A DNA stretch of 50,268 bases from Pseudomonadota bacterium (GCA_018241405.1 JAFEDY010000049.1:1-50268), one strand, 5' to 3'; counted from the stretch's first letter, positions 36,206 through 44,610 are shown. A program made the numbers and translations. Notes: generated from the letters alone by a model not told the origin.

Positions 36206-36682
36206 ATGAACCGCGCCCTCGCCCATCGCAATCTGCCCCAGCTGCTGCTGCGAGCCCGTGAAGCGCTGCTGGGTCACTTTCGTCCCATCCTTACGCACTT
36301 TGGCCTGACGGAGCAGCAGTGGCGCATCCTGCGCGCGGTCGATGAACACGGCCAGCTCGAACCGCGCGAACTGTGTGAGATATGCCAGATCCTCAGCCCC
36401 AGCCTGACGGGCGTGCTCGCGCGCATGGAAGACCTGGACCTGGTCACGCGCACGCGCATGGAAGGTGATGCACGCCGTGTCATCGTGCGCCTGGCGCCAC
36501 GCGCGCAGGCCCTTGTGGCGCAGCTGGCGCCCCTGATAGAGGCGCAGTACCGCACCATCGAAAAGGCCTATGGCCGGGCCATGATCGCCGAACTCTACGA
36601 GGTCATGGATCGCTTTCTCAGCGCCGATCCCGGCCCTATCGCGCAGGTAAAGTTGCCCACGCCGACCGGCGAGCAGGGGTAG
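36206..36682 (+). CDS. hpaR: Homoprotocatechuate degradation operon regulator, MarR family
   Basis: 158 residues. The winged helix-turn-helix covers about 36-100: LTEQQWRILRAVDEHGQLEP, then the recognition helix in SPSLTGVLARMEDLDLV and the wing TRMEGDARRVIVRL. The N-terminus RNLPQLLLRAREALL is typical of HpaR rather than generic MarR. Known HpaR represses the meta-cleavage operon and itself, and is released by pathway aromatic acids. ATG 36206 (MNRALAHRN) is chosen by family start; the open frame reaches 36170. It is divergent from dctP and converges with the RsmB-like gene, their stop codons touching. Confidence 0.94.
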   Translation: MNRALAHRNLPQLLLRAREALLGHFRPILTHFGLTEQQWRILRAVDEHGQLEPRELCEICQILSPSLTGVLARMEDLDLVTRTRMEGDARRVIVRLAPRAQALVAQLAPLIEAQYRTIEKAYGRAMIAELYEVMDRFLSADPGPIAQVKLPTPTGEQG

Positions 36683-37957
36683 TCAGCCCCTGCGTTGCCA
36701 CAAGGCCGCAAAGAAGCCGTCGGTCTGGTGCCGGTGCGGCCACAGGCGCAGGTAGCGCTGGCCGTCCTCGCCGCCGCTGCACAGGCTGGAGGCGCCCTCC
36801 ACCTTGAGCTGGGCCAGCAGCTCGCCGGCCGACAGCGGCACAAAGTCCGGGTGGGCCGCGCCAAAGGACTCGGCGATGGCCTCGTTTTCCTCGGGCAGCA
36901 CGCTGCAGGTGGCGTAGACCAAGCGCCCGCCGCTCTTTACCAGGCGCGCCGCGCTGCCCAGAATGGCAGTCTGCTTGGCCGTCAACTCCTGTACGGCCTG
37001 CGGGCTCTGGCGCCATTTCAGGTCGGGGTTGCGGCGCAGCGTGCCCAGGCCGCTGCACGGCGCATCGACCAGCACGCGGTCGATCTTGCCCGCCAGGCGC
37101 TTGACACGGTCGTCCCGCTCATGCGCCAGAGCGGCCGGGTGCACGTTGGACAGACCCGAGCGTGCCAGCCGGGGTTTCAGCGCATCGAGCCGGTGGCCCG
37201 ACACATCGAAGGCGTACAGCCGCCCGGTGTTGCGCATCTGCGCGCCGATGGCCAGGGTCTTGCCGCCGGCGCCGGCGCAGAAATCGACCACCATCTCGCC
37301 GCGCTTGGCATCGAGCAGCAAGGCCAGCAGTTGCGAGCCCTCGTCCTGCACCTCCAGCGCGCCGCGCGTGAAGGCGTCGAGCTTGTTGAGGGCCGGCTTG
37401 CCATCTATGCGCAGGCCCCAGGGGGAGAACGGTGTCGCTACTGATTGAATAGCTGCCTGCGCAAGCTCCTTCTGGATTTGGTCGCGTTTTGCCTGCAAGA
37501 TGTTGACGCGCAGATCCAGCGGCGCCTGCTCCTGCAGGCTCTGCGCCAGGGCCCAGAACTCATCGCTCAGTTGCGCCTTCAAGGGCTCGGCCAGCCACTG
37601 CGGCAGGTTGTGGCGCTGGGGTTCGAGCAGGTCGGCTTCGCGCACGGCGTCGCAGGCATCGACCCAGTCCTTCTCCTGCGGCGTGAGGGCGCTTTTCAGA
37701 AAGTCACGCGGGCCGTAGAAGCCCAGGATGGCCAGGCGCCGCTCCTTCGGGCCACTGCCTGAGCGCGCCAGTTGCTCGAACAAGGGTTTTTTGCGCAGCA
37801 CGGCGTAGGCCGTCTCGGCCAGCGTGGCACGCTCGCGCGGGCCCAGCTCACGGTGCTGGCGGAAGTAGCGGGACACCACGGCGTCGGCCGGGTGCTCAAA
37901 GGTCAATACCTGCTGCAGCAGATCGGCGCAGGCGTCCAGAAGGGCTTTGGGATGCAT
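36683..37957 (-). CDS. RsmB/NOP-family rRNA m5C methyltransferase
   Basis: 424 residues. The N-terminal helical region (about 1-140) resembles the NusB-like domain of RsmB; a catalytic Rossmann domain follows. SAM motif VVDFCAGAGGKT 223-234, the motif IV Cys in DAPCSGLG (C301) and the catalytic Cys in YATCSV (C351) are intact, so it should make m5C in 16S rRNA. The sequence is closer to the generic RsmB/NOP group than to RsmB itself, so the target base is uncertain. Residues about 165-175 lie on a mini-repeat copy. It follows purN by 93 bases. Confidence 0.9.
   Translation of the reverse strand: MHPKALLDACADLLQQVLTFEHPADAVVSRYFRQHRELGPRERATLAETAYAVLRKKPLFEQLARSGSGPKERRLAILGFYGPRDFLKSALTPQEKDWVDACDAVREADLLEPQRHNLPQWLAEPLKAQLSDEFWALAQSLQEQAPLDLRVNILQAKRDQIQKELAQAAIQSVATPFSPWGLRIDGKPALNKLDAFTRGALEVQDEGSQLLALLLDAKRGEMVVDFCAGAGGKTLAIGAQMRNTGRLYAFDVSGHRLDALKPRLARSGLSNVHPAALAHERDDRVKRLAGKIDRVLVDAPCSGLGTLRRNPDLKWRQSPQAVQELTAKQTAILGSAARLVKSGGRLVYATCSVLPEENEAIAESFGAAHPDFVPLSAGELLAQLKVEGASSLCSGGEDGQRYLRLWPHRHQTDGFFAALWQRRG
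37437..37462 (-). repeat. AGCTAT mini-repeat copy inside the RsmB-like gene (sense)
   Basis: The minus strand reads GCGCAGGCAGCTATTCAATC then AGTAGC. It is translated A-Q-A-A-I-Q-S-V-A in the same frame as the other sense copies, in the linker between the N-terminal and catalytic domains. Confidence 0.6.
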
Positions 37958-38010
37958 GGGCGTGATTGTCCCATCTTGCCGCCCCGCCGCTCCGTCCGCT
38001 GCACTTATGG

Positions 38011-38063
38011 CAAAAACAGCCTCCAGCGCTTATCCATCAAGCGCCGACAGCTATTGATAGCGC
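38011..38063 (+). repeat. Long-form mini-repeat between purN and the RsmB-like gene
   Basis: A 53-bp unit: CAAAAACAGCCTCCAGCGCTT, then ATCCATC, then AAGCGCCGACAGCTATTGAT. AGCGCTT and AAGCGC form a hairpin. It covers the last codons and the stop of purN (CTATCAATAG on the minus strand). The outer part matches the copy inside yceH at 39174-39232 (GA-n-AAGCGCTGG-n-GGC on the minus strand). Confidence 0.7.
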
Positions 38064-38635
38064 AGCAAATGCGCCAGCACCGCACGCGGGTAGATCACAT
38101 GCTCCTGCGTCAGCACGCGCGCCGCCAGCGTATCGGCCTGGTCGCCCGGCAGCACCGGCACCACGGCCTGGTCCAGGATGGGGCCCACGTCCAGCTCGGC
38201 CGTGACCTCGTGCACCGTGCAGCCCGCGAACCTGCAGCCCGCGTCGATGGCGCGCTGGTGCGTGTGCAGCCCGGTGAAGGCCGGCAGCAGCGAGGGGTGG
38301 ATGTTGACCAGTCGGCCCGCAAAGTGATCGACAAAGCCGGGCGTCAGGATGCGCATGAAGCCCGCAAGCACCACCAGGGCCGGCTCGTAGGCGTCTATGG
38401 CCTGGGCCAGGGCGGCGTCGAAGGCCTCGCGGCTGGCGAATGCCTTATGGTCCAGCACTTCGGTGGCAATGCCCTGCTCGCGCGCCAGTGCCAGGCCCTT
38501 GGCGTCCGCCTTGTTGCTCAGCACCGCCGCCACGCGGATGCCGTGGCGGCCGGCCCAGTCCTGCTGCTGGGCGGTGCGTACGATGGCGGCCATGTTGGAG
38601 CCGCCGCCAGAGATCAAAATCACGATGTTTTTCAT
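38051..38635 (-). CDS. purN: Phosphoribosylglycinamide formyltransferase
   Basis: 194 residues, purine pathway step 3 using 10-formyl-THF. It starts [19 protein letters not shown]. The catalytic triad is visible with a constant offset from the E. coli enzyme: N111 and H113 in [11 protein letters not shown]149 in ELDVGPIL. The ATG at 38635 is 20 bases from the divergent yceH start; the open frame to 38671 overlaps yceH and is not used. The last residues (RYQ) and stop are part of a mini-repeat. Confidence 0.96.
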   Translation of the reverse strand: MKNIVILISGGGSNMAAIVRTAQQQDWAGRHGIRVAAVLSNKADAKGLALAREQGIATEVLDHKAFASREAFDAALAQAIDAYEPALVVLAGFMRILTPGFVDHFAGRLVNIHPSLLPAFTGLHTHQRAIDAGCRFAGCTVHEVTAELDVGPILDQAVVPVLPGDQADTLAARVLTQEHVIYPRAVLAHLLRYQ

Positions 38636-38655
38636 GTAGCCCGGATTATCCCGCC

Positions 38656-39369
38656 ATGCCCTTCGACCCACGACAGCGCCCCCTTGCCGCCCCCGAGGCC
38701 CGCGTGCTCGCCACGCTGCTGGAAAAGTCCCGCACCGTGCCCGACAGCTACCCGCTCACGCTCAACAGCCTGGTGGCAGGCTGCAACCAGAAGACCAGCC
38801 GCGAGCCGGTCATGCAGCTGTCCGACAACGACGTGCTGCAGGCGCTTGACGAGCTGCGCCAGCGAACCCTGGTGCTGGAGATTGGCGGCGCCCGCGTGGC
38901 GCGCTGGGAGCACAACTTCGAACGCGGCATCGGCGTGCCCATGCAGGCCGCCGCCCTGCTGGGCCTGTTGCTGCTGCGCGGCCCGCAGACCGCCGCCGAG
39001 CTGCGCCTGAACGCCGAGCGCTGGCACCGCTTTGCCGACACCTCCTCGGTCGAGGCCTTCCTCGAAGAGCTGGCCGAGCGCAGCGATGAAAAAGGCGGCC
39101 CGCTGGCCACCCTGCTGCCGCGCGCACCCGGTGCGCGCGAGGCGCGCTGGGCGCAGCTGCTGTGTGGCCCGGTCACTATCGAATCAGGAGCTTGTAGCGC
39201 AGCGCAGACAAGCGCTGGCGGCCGATTTGATGTTCAATCCGACCGCATGGCGCGGCTCGAGGCCGAAGTCGCCCAGCTCCAGGCCACCGTCGCGCGCCTG
39301 TGCGCCGAGCTGGGGGTGTCGCCTGACGGACCGGACACCCCGGCCGGCCATGCTACAACTGCGCGCTGA
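38656..39369 (+). CDS. yceH: YceH-family (DUF480) protein
   Basis: 237 residues. Two winged-helix modules typical of DUF480: [34 protein letters not shown] (13-46) and [21 protein letters not shown] (97-117). Most of the family ends soon after the second module. Here a linker (173-193, [18 protein letters not shown]) encoded by a long mini-repeat is followed by a coiled coil (about 196-219). The function is unknown; a DNA-binding role is plausible from the fold. ATG 38656 is the family start. It is 14 bases before the acyl-CoA dehydrogenase pair. Confidence 0.9.
   Translation: MPFDPRQRPLAAPEARVLATLLEKSRTVPDSYPLTLNSLVAGCNQKTSREPVMQLSDNDVLQALDELRQRTLVLEIGGARVARWEHNFERGIGVPMQAAALLGLLLLRGPQTAAELRLNAERWHRFADTSSVEAFLEELAERSDEKGGPLATLLPRAPGAREARWAQLLCGPVTIESGACSAAQTSAGGRFDVQSDRMARLEAEVAQLQATVARLCAELGVSPDGPDTPAGHATTAR
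39174..39232 (-). repeat. Long-form mini-repeat inside yceH (antisense)
   Basis: Plus strand CACTATCGAATCAGGAGCTT, GTAGCGC, then AGACAAGCGCTGGCGGCC and GATTTGATG. It shares its outer half with the copy at 38011-38063. The yceH frame stays open across it and uses codons such as ATC GAA TCA GGA GCT TGT that are rare in the flanking sequence. Confidence 0.7.
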
Positions 39370-39383
39370 CAAGGAGAGCTCTG

Positions 39384-40592
39384 ATGGACTTGGCATTCAC
39401 CCCCGAAGAACTGAAATTCCGCGACGAGATCCGCGCCTGGGTCAAGGCAAGCCTGCCGCCCGCCATCGCCGCCAAGGTGCACCAGGCGCAGCTGCTGTCG
39501 CGCGATGACATGCAGACCTGGGCCAGGATTCTGGGCAAGAAGGGCTGGCTGGGTTACGGCTGGCCCGCTGAATTTGGCGGCCCCGGCTGGAGCGCCGTGG
39601 AAAAGCATTTGTTCGAGGAGGAATGCGCCATGGCCGGCGCGCCGCGCATCGTGCCCTTCGGCCCGGTGATGGTGGCGCCGGTCATCATGGCCTATGGCTC
39701 GCCCGAGCAGCAAAGGCGCTTTCTGCCCGGCATCGCCAGCGGCGAGGTCTGGTGGAGCCAGGGCTACAGCGAGCCGGGCTCGGGGTCGGACCTGGCGTCG
39801 GTGCGCACCAAGGCCGAACGGCGCGGTGACAAATACATCGTCAACGGCCAGAAGACCTGGACCACGCTGGGCCAGTACGGCGAATGGATGTTCAACCTGG
39901 TGCGCACCAGCAACGAGGGCAAGCCGCAAACGGGCATTTCGTTCTTGTTGATCGACATGAAATCGCCGGGCGTCAGCGTGCGCCCCATCAAGCTGCTGGA
40001 CGGCGAGAGCGAGGTCAACGACGTGTTCTTCGACAACGTCGAGGTGCCTCTTGATAACCTGATCGGCGAGGAAAACAAGGGCTGGACCTACGCCAAGCAC
40101 CTGCTCAGCCACGAGCGCACCAACATCGCGGATGTGAACCGCGCCAAGCGCGAGCTGGAGCGCTTAAAGCGCATCGCCAAGAACGAAGGCGTGCTCCATG
40201 ATCAGCGCTTCCGGGACCAGATCGCGCTGCTGGAAGTGGACATCGTGGCGCTGGAGATGCTGGTGCTGCGCGTGCTCTCGGCCGCCAAGTCGGGCCGCAA
40301 CGCGCTGGACATCGCGGGCCTCCTGAAAATCAAAGGCAGCGAGATCCAGCAGCGCTACACCGAACTGATGATGCTGGCCGCCGGGCCCTATGCCCTGCCC
40401 TTCATCCACGAGGCGATGGCCGCCGGCTGGCAGGGCGACCAGGCCGCCAGTGCCGCGCTGCGCGGCTTTCCGGGCGGCGACGTGGCCAACGCCACGCTGG
40501 CGCCCAGCTACTTCAACTACCGCAAGACCTCCATCTATGGTGGCTCCAACGAAGTCCAACGCAACATCGTGGCCCAGACCGTCTTGGGTTGA
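39384..40592 (+). CDS. Acyl-CoA dehydrogenase, PimC-like large subunit
   Basis: 402 residues, FAD-dependent acyl-CoA dehydrogenase. MDLAFTPEELKFRDEIRAWVK, EFGGPGWSAVEKHLFEEE and GYSEPGSGSDLASVRTKAE follow the pimeloyl-CoA dehydrogenase large-subunit pattern. The usual C-terminal block GSEIQQRYTELMMLAAG and YGGSNEVQRNIVAQTVLG are present. It would introduce a trans-2 double bond into an acyl- or dicarboxyl-CoA. The paired small subunit starts 24 bases later. Substrate chain type is inferred from similarity to PimC only. Confidence 0.9.
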   Translation: MDLAFTPEELKFRDEIRAWVKASLPPAIAAKVHQAQLLSRDDMQTWARILGKKGWLGYGWPAEFGGPGWSAVEKHLFEEECAMAGAPRIVPFGPVMVAPVIMAYGSPEQQRRFLPGIASGEVWWSQGYSEPGSGSDLASVRTKAERRGDKYIVNGQKTWTTLGQYGEWMFNLVRTSNEGKPQTGISFLLIDMKSPGVSVRPIKLLDGESEVNDVFFDNVEVPLDNLIGEENKGWTYAKHLLSHERTNIADVNRAKRELERLKRIAKNEGVLHDQRFRDQIALLEVDIVALEMLVLRVLSAAKSGRNALDIAGLLKIKGSEIQQRYTELMMLAAGPYALPFIHEAMAAGWQGDQAASAALRGFPGGDVANATLAPSYFNYRKTSIYGGSNEVQRNIVAQTVLG

Positions 40593-40616
40593 AGCTTTCC
40601 TCGCAGGAGATAAAAC

Positions 40617-41732
40617 ATGGACTTCGATTTCACCGACGACCAGCAGCAACTGCGCGACGCCGTTGCCAAATGGACTGAAAAGAGCTACGACTTCGAGCGC
40701 CGCCGCAAGATCGTCGCCGCCGGCGGCTTCGACCGCGGCGTCTACAACGAACTGGCCGAGCTGGGCCTGACCGGCATCTGCGTGGCCGAGGAGCATGGCG
40801 GCCTGGGCATGGGCCCGGTGGAGGCCATGGTGGTGCTGGAGGAACTGGGCCGCGCCATCGTGCTGGAGCCGCTGGCGCAGGCCTTCATCGCCAGCACCGT
40901 CATCCAGACCTATGGCGGGGGCGACATCAGAAAAGCTTGGTTGCCCAAGATCGCCAGCGGCGAGGCCCTGGTGGTGCTGGCGCAGCAAGAGCGCAAGGCG
41001 CGCTACCGCCTCGATGTTTGCGAGGCAAAAGCGGCAAAGACCGGCTCAAGATACGCGCTGACAGCTCTTAAAAACATTGTGCCGGCGGGCGACCAGGCCG
41101 ACGCCTTCATCGTGCCGGCGATGCTGGACGGCAAGCTGGCGCTGTTCCTGGCCCCGCGCCCGGCCACGGGCGTGGACACGCGCGGCTACCTGACGCAGGA
41201 CGAGGCGCGCGCCGCCGATGTGGAGCTGAGCAACGCGCCCGCGCAACTCATCACCACCGATGGCCTGAAGGCGCTGACGCACGCGGTCGACGTCGGCATC
41301 GCCTGCGCCTGCGCCGAGGGCGTGGGCGCAATGGACCAGACCCTCAAGCTGACGGTCGACTACATGAACCAGCGCAAGCAGTTCGGCGTCGTGATCGCCA
41401 GCTTCCAGGCGCTGCGCCACCGCGTGGCCGACATGAAGATGCAGCTCGAATTGGCGCGCAGCATGAGCTACTACGCCACGCTGAAACTCGGCGCGCCCGA
41501 GGCCGACCGGCGCCTGGCGCTGTCGCGCGCCAAGGTGCAGCTCGGCCAGTCGCTGCGCTTTGTCGGCCAGCAGTCGGTGCAGCTGCACGGCGGCATCGGC
41601 GTGACCGACGAATACGCCGGCAGCCACTACTTCAAGCGCCTGACGCAGCTGGAGATGACCTGGGGCGACACGCTGCACCACCTGGGCCAGGTGAGCGAGC
41701 GCATGCAGGACACGGCCGGCGTGTTCGCCTGA
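40617..41732 (+). CDS. Acyl-CoA dehydrogenase, PimD-like small subunit
   Basis: 371 residues. It begins MDFDFTDDQQQLRDAVAKW and continues EEHGGLGMGPVEAMVVLEELG, matching PimD-type partners of the preceding gene. QLHGGIGVTDEYAGSHYFKRL at the end is a normal dehydrogenase C-terminus. The two proteins likely form a heteromer. Residues about 147-155 (ALTALKNIV) lie on a mini-repeat. A strongly charged stretch before it (QERKARYRLDVCEAKAAKT) is less conserved. It converges with the AraC gene, 10 bases apart. Confidence 0.9.
   Translation: MDFDFTDDQQQLRDAVAKWTEKSYDFERRRKIVAAGGFDRGVYNELAELGLTGICVAEEHGGLGMGPVEAMVVLEELGRAIVLEPLAQAFIASTVIQTYGGGDIRKAWLPKIASGEALVVLAQQERKARYRLDVCEAKAAKTGSRYALTALKNIVPAGDQADAFIVPAMLDGKLALFLAPRPATGVDTRGYLTQDEARAADVELSNAPAQLITTDGLKALTHAVDVGIACACAEGVGAMDQTLKLTVDYMNQRKQFGVVIASFQALRHRVADMKMQLELARSMSYYATLKLGAPEADRRLALSRAKVQLGQSLRFVGQQSVQLHGGIGVTDEYAGSHYFKRLTQLEMTWGDTLHHLGQVSERMQDTAGVFA
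41055..41081 (+). repeat. AGCTAT mini-repeat copy inside the PimD-like gene (sense)
   Basis: Reads GCGCTGACAGCTCTTAAAAA then CATTGTG, with AGCTCT replacing AGCTAT. It is read A-L-T-A-L-K-N-I-V, the same frame and nearly the same peptide as the phhB copy at 5531. Confidence 0.5.
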
Positions 41733-41742
41733 ACCGCCCCGC

Positions 41743-42618
41743 TCACGCGGCCGCGCCGGCCTCGGCCTGCGCCAGCCATTCACGCGGTGACTGGCCGACC
41801 CGGGCCGCGAACGCGCGCGACAGCGCCGACGCGCTGGCGTAGCCGAGTTCATCGGCCAGCGCCTTGACTGCCTGGCCTTCGCGCAGCCGGCTTTGCGCCA
41901 GCGCGATGCGCCAGTCGCCCAGGTAGTCGGCCGGTGTCTGCCCCACGACGGCGCGGAAGGTGTTGGCAAACGCGGTGCGCGACATGCCGGCCTGCTCGGC
42001 CATGCGGGCGAGAGGCCACGGCTCGCCGGGCGCGCGGTGCATGGCGACCAGCGCGCGTGCCAGGCGCGGCTCCGACAGGCCGGTGATCAGCCCTGGGTTC
42101 ACCCCAGCCTCGCGCGGGTGGTCGAGCAGCCAGCGCAGCAGCAGGATCAGCACCACCTCGAACAGCCGATCGGCCAGCAGCCGCTGGCCGCAGCGCACGC
42201 GCTCGGTCTCCGCAAACAGCAGATCGAGCGCTGGCGCCAGCCCATCGACGCGCGCCAGCGGCAGCGCGATCACCGGCGGCAGCGAACGCGCGATCGGGTT
42301 GCGCGCGCCGCCGTCAAAGTCCAGCCGCGCGCAGGTGAAATCGCAGCCATCCGCCGGTGCGTTGTGAAAGCGGTGCGTGAGCGGGCCGGGGTAGAGCAGC
42401 AACGCCGGCTCGTCCAGGCGCAAGCGTCTGGGCACGCCTTTGGCGCCAGGGTGGCTCACCTCCAGCCGACCGCGGCGCAGCAGGTGCAGGTAGCCATGCC
42501 CTTCACAGGCGTCGAAATGGCTCACGCCACACAGCGCGCCGGCGTGGTGAAAACGCGCGCTGAGCCGAAACTGGCCCAGGATGTCCGACAGGCGGTCAAC
42601 GGGAGGCAGGCGGTGCAT
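41743..42618 (-). CDS. AraC-family transcriptional regulator with cupin domain
   Basis: 291 residues. The N-terminal half is a cupin-type effector domain (ACEGHGYLHLLRRGRLEV, LLLYPGPLTHRFHN). The C-terminal AraC DNA-binding part has two helix-turn-helix units: PLARMAEQAGMSRTAFANTF near 197-216 and AVKALADELGYASASALSRAF near 250-270, ending PREWLAQAE. It is divergent from the secreted-protein gene, with 99 bases between, and probably controls it and the former exporter (inference). Confidence 0.92.
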   Translation of the reverse strand: MHRLPPVDRLSDILGQFRLSARFHHAGALCGVSHFDACEGHGYLHLLRRGRLEVSHPGAKGVPRRLRLDEPALLLYPGPLTHRFHNAPADGCDFTCARLDFDGGARNPIARSLPPVIALPLARVDGLAPALDLLFAETERVRCGQRLLADRLFEVVLILLLRWLLDHPREAGVNPGLITGLSEPRLARALVAMHRAPGEPWPLARMAEQAGMSRTAFANTFRAVVGQTPADYLGDWRIALAQSRLREGQAVKALADELGYASASALSRAFAARVGQSPREWLAQAEAGAAA

Positions 42619-42717
42619 TTGAACGAATAGTCATCAATTTTGTACCAACGCAATCTTATCGTACACAAACCGCGCGCACACTGCCCGTCTCCGTTCACTC
42701 TTTTGCAGGAGCCGACC

Positions 42718-43479
42718 ATGCGACCGTTCAAAACCACATGCCTGCTTGCCATCGCGCTGGGCGCATTCGCCGGCATCGCGGCAGCTCATGGGCCGGACAC
42801 GCCCGGAGCGATCACCACCCAGCCTGCCAAGGCCGTCAAGGCACCGTTCGACATCGTGCGCACCAGCATCACCACCGAGGGCAACGTCGCCGTGTTTCGC
42901 ATGGCCGTCTCGGGCAAGGCAGGCCAGACCCGTCCCGCGCGCACCGGCAAGCTGGCCGGCAGCACGGTGTTTTCGTACGTGTGGCCCACCAACCTCGATC
43001 CTGCCGTGGTGGGCTTTGAACCCAAGGCCGGCATCTTGGCGCTGGCCGTGACGGCGCACCCCGACTTCGACGATACGCCGCTGTTCGACGAGAACGGCGA
43101 CGGCAACCCCGCCAACGATGGCAACGTCTGGCACTCGCACTGGGTGGTGCTGCAACCGGACGCGGCCTGCGGCAAGGATTCGCTCAAGGTGGTGGACATC
43201 CCCGAGGGCGCCAAACCGCGCCTGCCCAAGACCTGGCCCGGCCTGCCGATCCTGATCGACAGCCCCGGATGGAGTCCCGCGTTCAAGCGCCACGCCGTCG
43301 AGGTGCGGGTGCCGTTCGACGACATCGGCGTGGTCGAAAGCGGCGGCTTCGACGGCGTCACTGCAGCGCTGCGCGTGAATGCCAGCGTGCACAGCCCGCT
43401 GCTGTGCGTGGTCAACGTGTTCAAGGTGGCGTCAGGCAACCTGTCGCTGCCGGGCAAGGTGACGCGGCAGGAGCGCTGA
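42718..43479 (+). CDS. Secreted protein of unknown function
   Basis: 253 residues with a signal peptide (MRPFKTTCLLAIALGAFAGIAAA) and a mature periplasmic or secreted domain that I do not recognise. A striking acidic loop, DENGDGNPANDGN (about 122-134), followed by VWHSHWVVLQPDAACG, could bind calcium or another metal. Only two Cys are visible in the mature part and could form a disulfide. GCAGGAG before ATG 42718 is a good ribosome binding site; the open frame to 42640 is spurious. It lies between an AraC regulator and an MFS fragment, suggesting a small inducible unit. Confidence 0.8.
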   Translation: MRPFKTTCLLAIALGAFAGIAAAHGPDTPGAITTQPAKAVKAPFDIVRTSITTEGNVAVFRMAVSGKAGQTRPARTGKLAGSTVFSYVWPTNLDPAVVGFEPKAGILALAVTAHPDFDDTPLFDENGDGNPANDGNVWHSHWVVLQPDAACGKDSLKVVDIPEGAKPRLPKTWPGLPILIDSPGWSPAFKRHAVEVRVPFDDIGVVESGGFDGVTAALRVNASVHSPLLCVVNVFKVASGNLSLPGKVTRQER

Positions 43480-43989
43480 CGCGGCGCCGCCGGGGCGCCT
43501 TCAGCGGCGATCGGCGTGCTGATCGGCCCGACGCTGGCCGGCTGGCTGGTGGAAGTGGCGTCCTGGCACTGGATTTTTTTGATCAGCCTGCCGGTCGGCC
43601 TGGAGGGATTGTTTGCCGTGCAGCGCTTCATCCCCAACTTTCGCACGGCCGACGCCGGGCGGTTCGACACGGGCGGCTACGCGCTGCTGGTGGTGGTGGC
43701 CATGGTGGCCACCTCGCTGGCGCTGGACGGGCTGTCGGGCCTGGACTGGGCGCACGCGCTGCTGGTGCTTTTGATGATGCTGGGCCTGGCCGCGCTGGCC
43801 GCCAACTGGTTGCACGCGCTGCGCAGCCCGGCGCCCATCTTCGCGCCGGTGCTGTTTGCGGTGCAAAGCTTTCGCGTGGGCCTGCTGGGCAAACTGTTCG
43901 CGCGCATGGGCTCGGCGGCGATCTTCTGGCAGCTGCGCCCGGACGAGCCGCGCGATGTGCCGGCTGCTGCGGTGGCGGACGTGGCCTGA
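43480..43989 (+). pseudogene. DHA2-type MFS exporter fragment
   Basis: Straight after the TGA of the secreted protein, and in the frame of that stop codon, the sequence reads GVLIGPTLAGWLVEVASWHW then IFLISLPVGL. This is the motif C/TM5-TM6 region of EmrB/QacA-type 14-helix exporters. A GFALL-type stretch (GGYALLVVVAMVATSLALDG) and VQSFRVGLLGKLFARMGSAA follow, then the frame jumps to a short Pro-rich end. The first four helices and most of the second half are missing, so the protein cannot be a working transporter. No start codon with a ribosome binding site is present. Confidence 0.75.
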
Positions 43990-43997
43990 CGGCCCCG

Positions 43998-44576
43998 TCA
44001 ACCCGCCAGCTGGCCCAGCAGCGCCTCGAACTGCGCCGGCGACGACGCGCTGTTGTCGTACAGCAGCAGTTCGGGATAGTCGGCTGCGGTCGGCATGAAC
44101 AGGCGCGTGCGATAGGCGTCCCAGTGCGCCAGCTTCCAGGCGTCGTTGGGGTTGCCGCGCGCGGTGATGCGCCGGCGCGCCTCGGCCTCGTCCAGGTGCA
44201 CCCAGACGATGCGCACCGCCACGTCGCCCGCCACGCCCAGCCAGGCACGGTCGGCCAGCTGGTGGGCACGCACCTCACGCGACAGCGGCCCCACAACGAC
44301 GCAGCTCACGCCCAGCGCCAGGTTCTCGCGCGCGGTTTTCAGCAGGCCACCGTATTCGGGCGCGCGCAGGTGTTGCAGGTACAGGGGGCTGTCGCGGTCG
44401 TTGGCATCGCCCGTCAGCACGCCCATTACGGCGCTGCTGTAGTCGCCGTACAGCGTGTCCTTGTCCAGCAGGCAAAACGATTCGCCGGTGCGCTGGCGCA
44501 ACGCGGTCAGCGCGTGCTGGGCCAGCGTGGTCTTGCCGGTGCCGGCGTGGCCGCAAAAGAAGATCAGGCGGGGCAT
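43998..44576 (-). CDS. P-loop kinase-like protein (AAA/zeta-toxin-like fold)
   Basis: 192 residues. The N-terminus MPRLIFFCGHAGTGKTTLAQ carries Walker A GHAGTGKT (9-16). FCLLDKDTLYGDYS gives a D-x-D-type segment, and VRIVWVHLDEAEARRRITARG contains a lid with clustered Arg, as in small-molecule or zeta-type kinases. The phosphorylated substrate is unknown. ATG 44576 is used because the motif begins right there; an extension to 44618 would overlap the HNH gene. It lies 34 bases after the HNH gene and converges with the MFS fragment. Confidence 0.75.
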   Translation of the reverse strand: MPRLIFFCGHAGTGKTTLAQHALTALRQRTGESFCLLDKDTLYGDYSSAVMGVLTGDANDRDSPLYLQHLRAPEYGGLLKTARENLALGVSCVVVGPLSREVRAHQLADRAWLGVAGDVAVRIVWVHLDEAEARRRITARGNPNDAWKLAHWDAYRTRLFMPTAADYPELLLYDNSASSPAQFEALLGQLAG

Positions 44577-44610
44577 GCGGCAAGCATAGCCGCAGCGGGG
44601 CAAACCGTCG

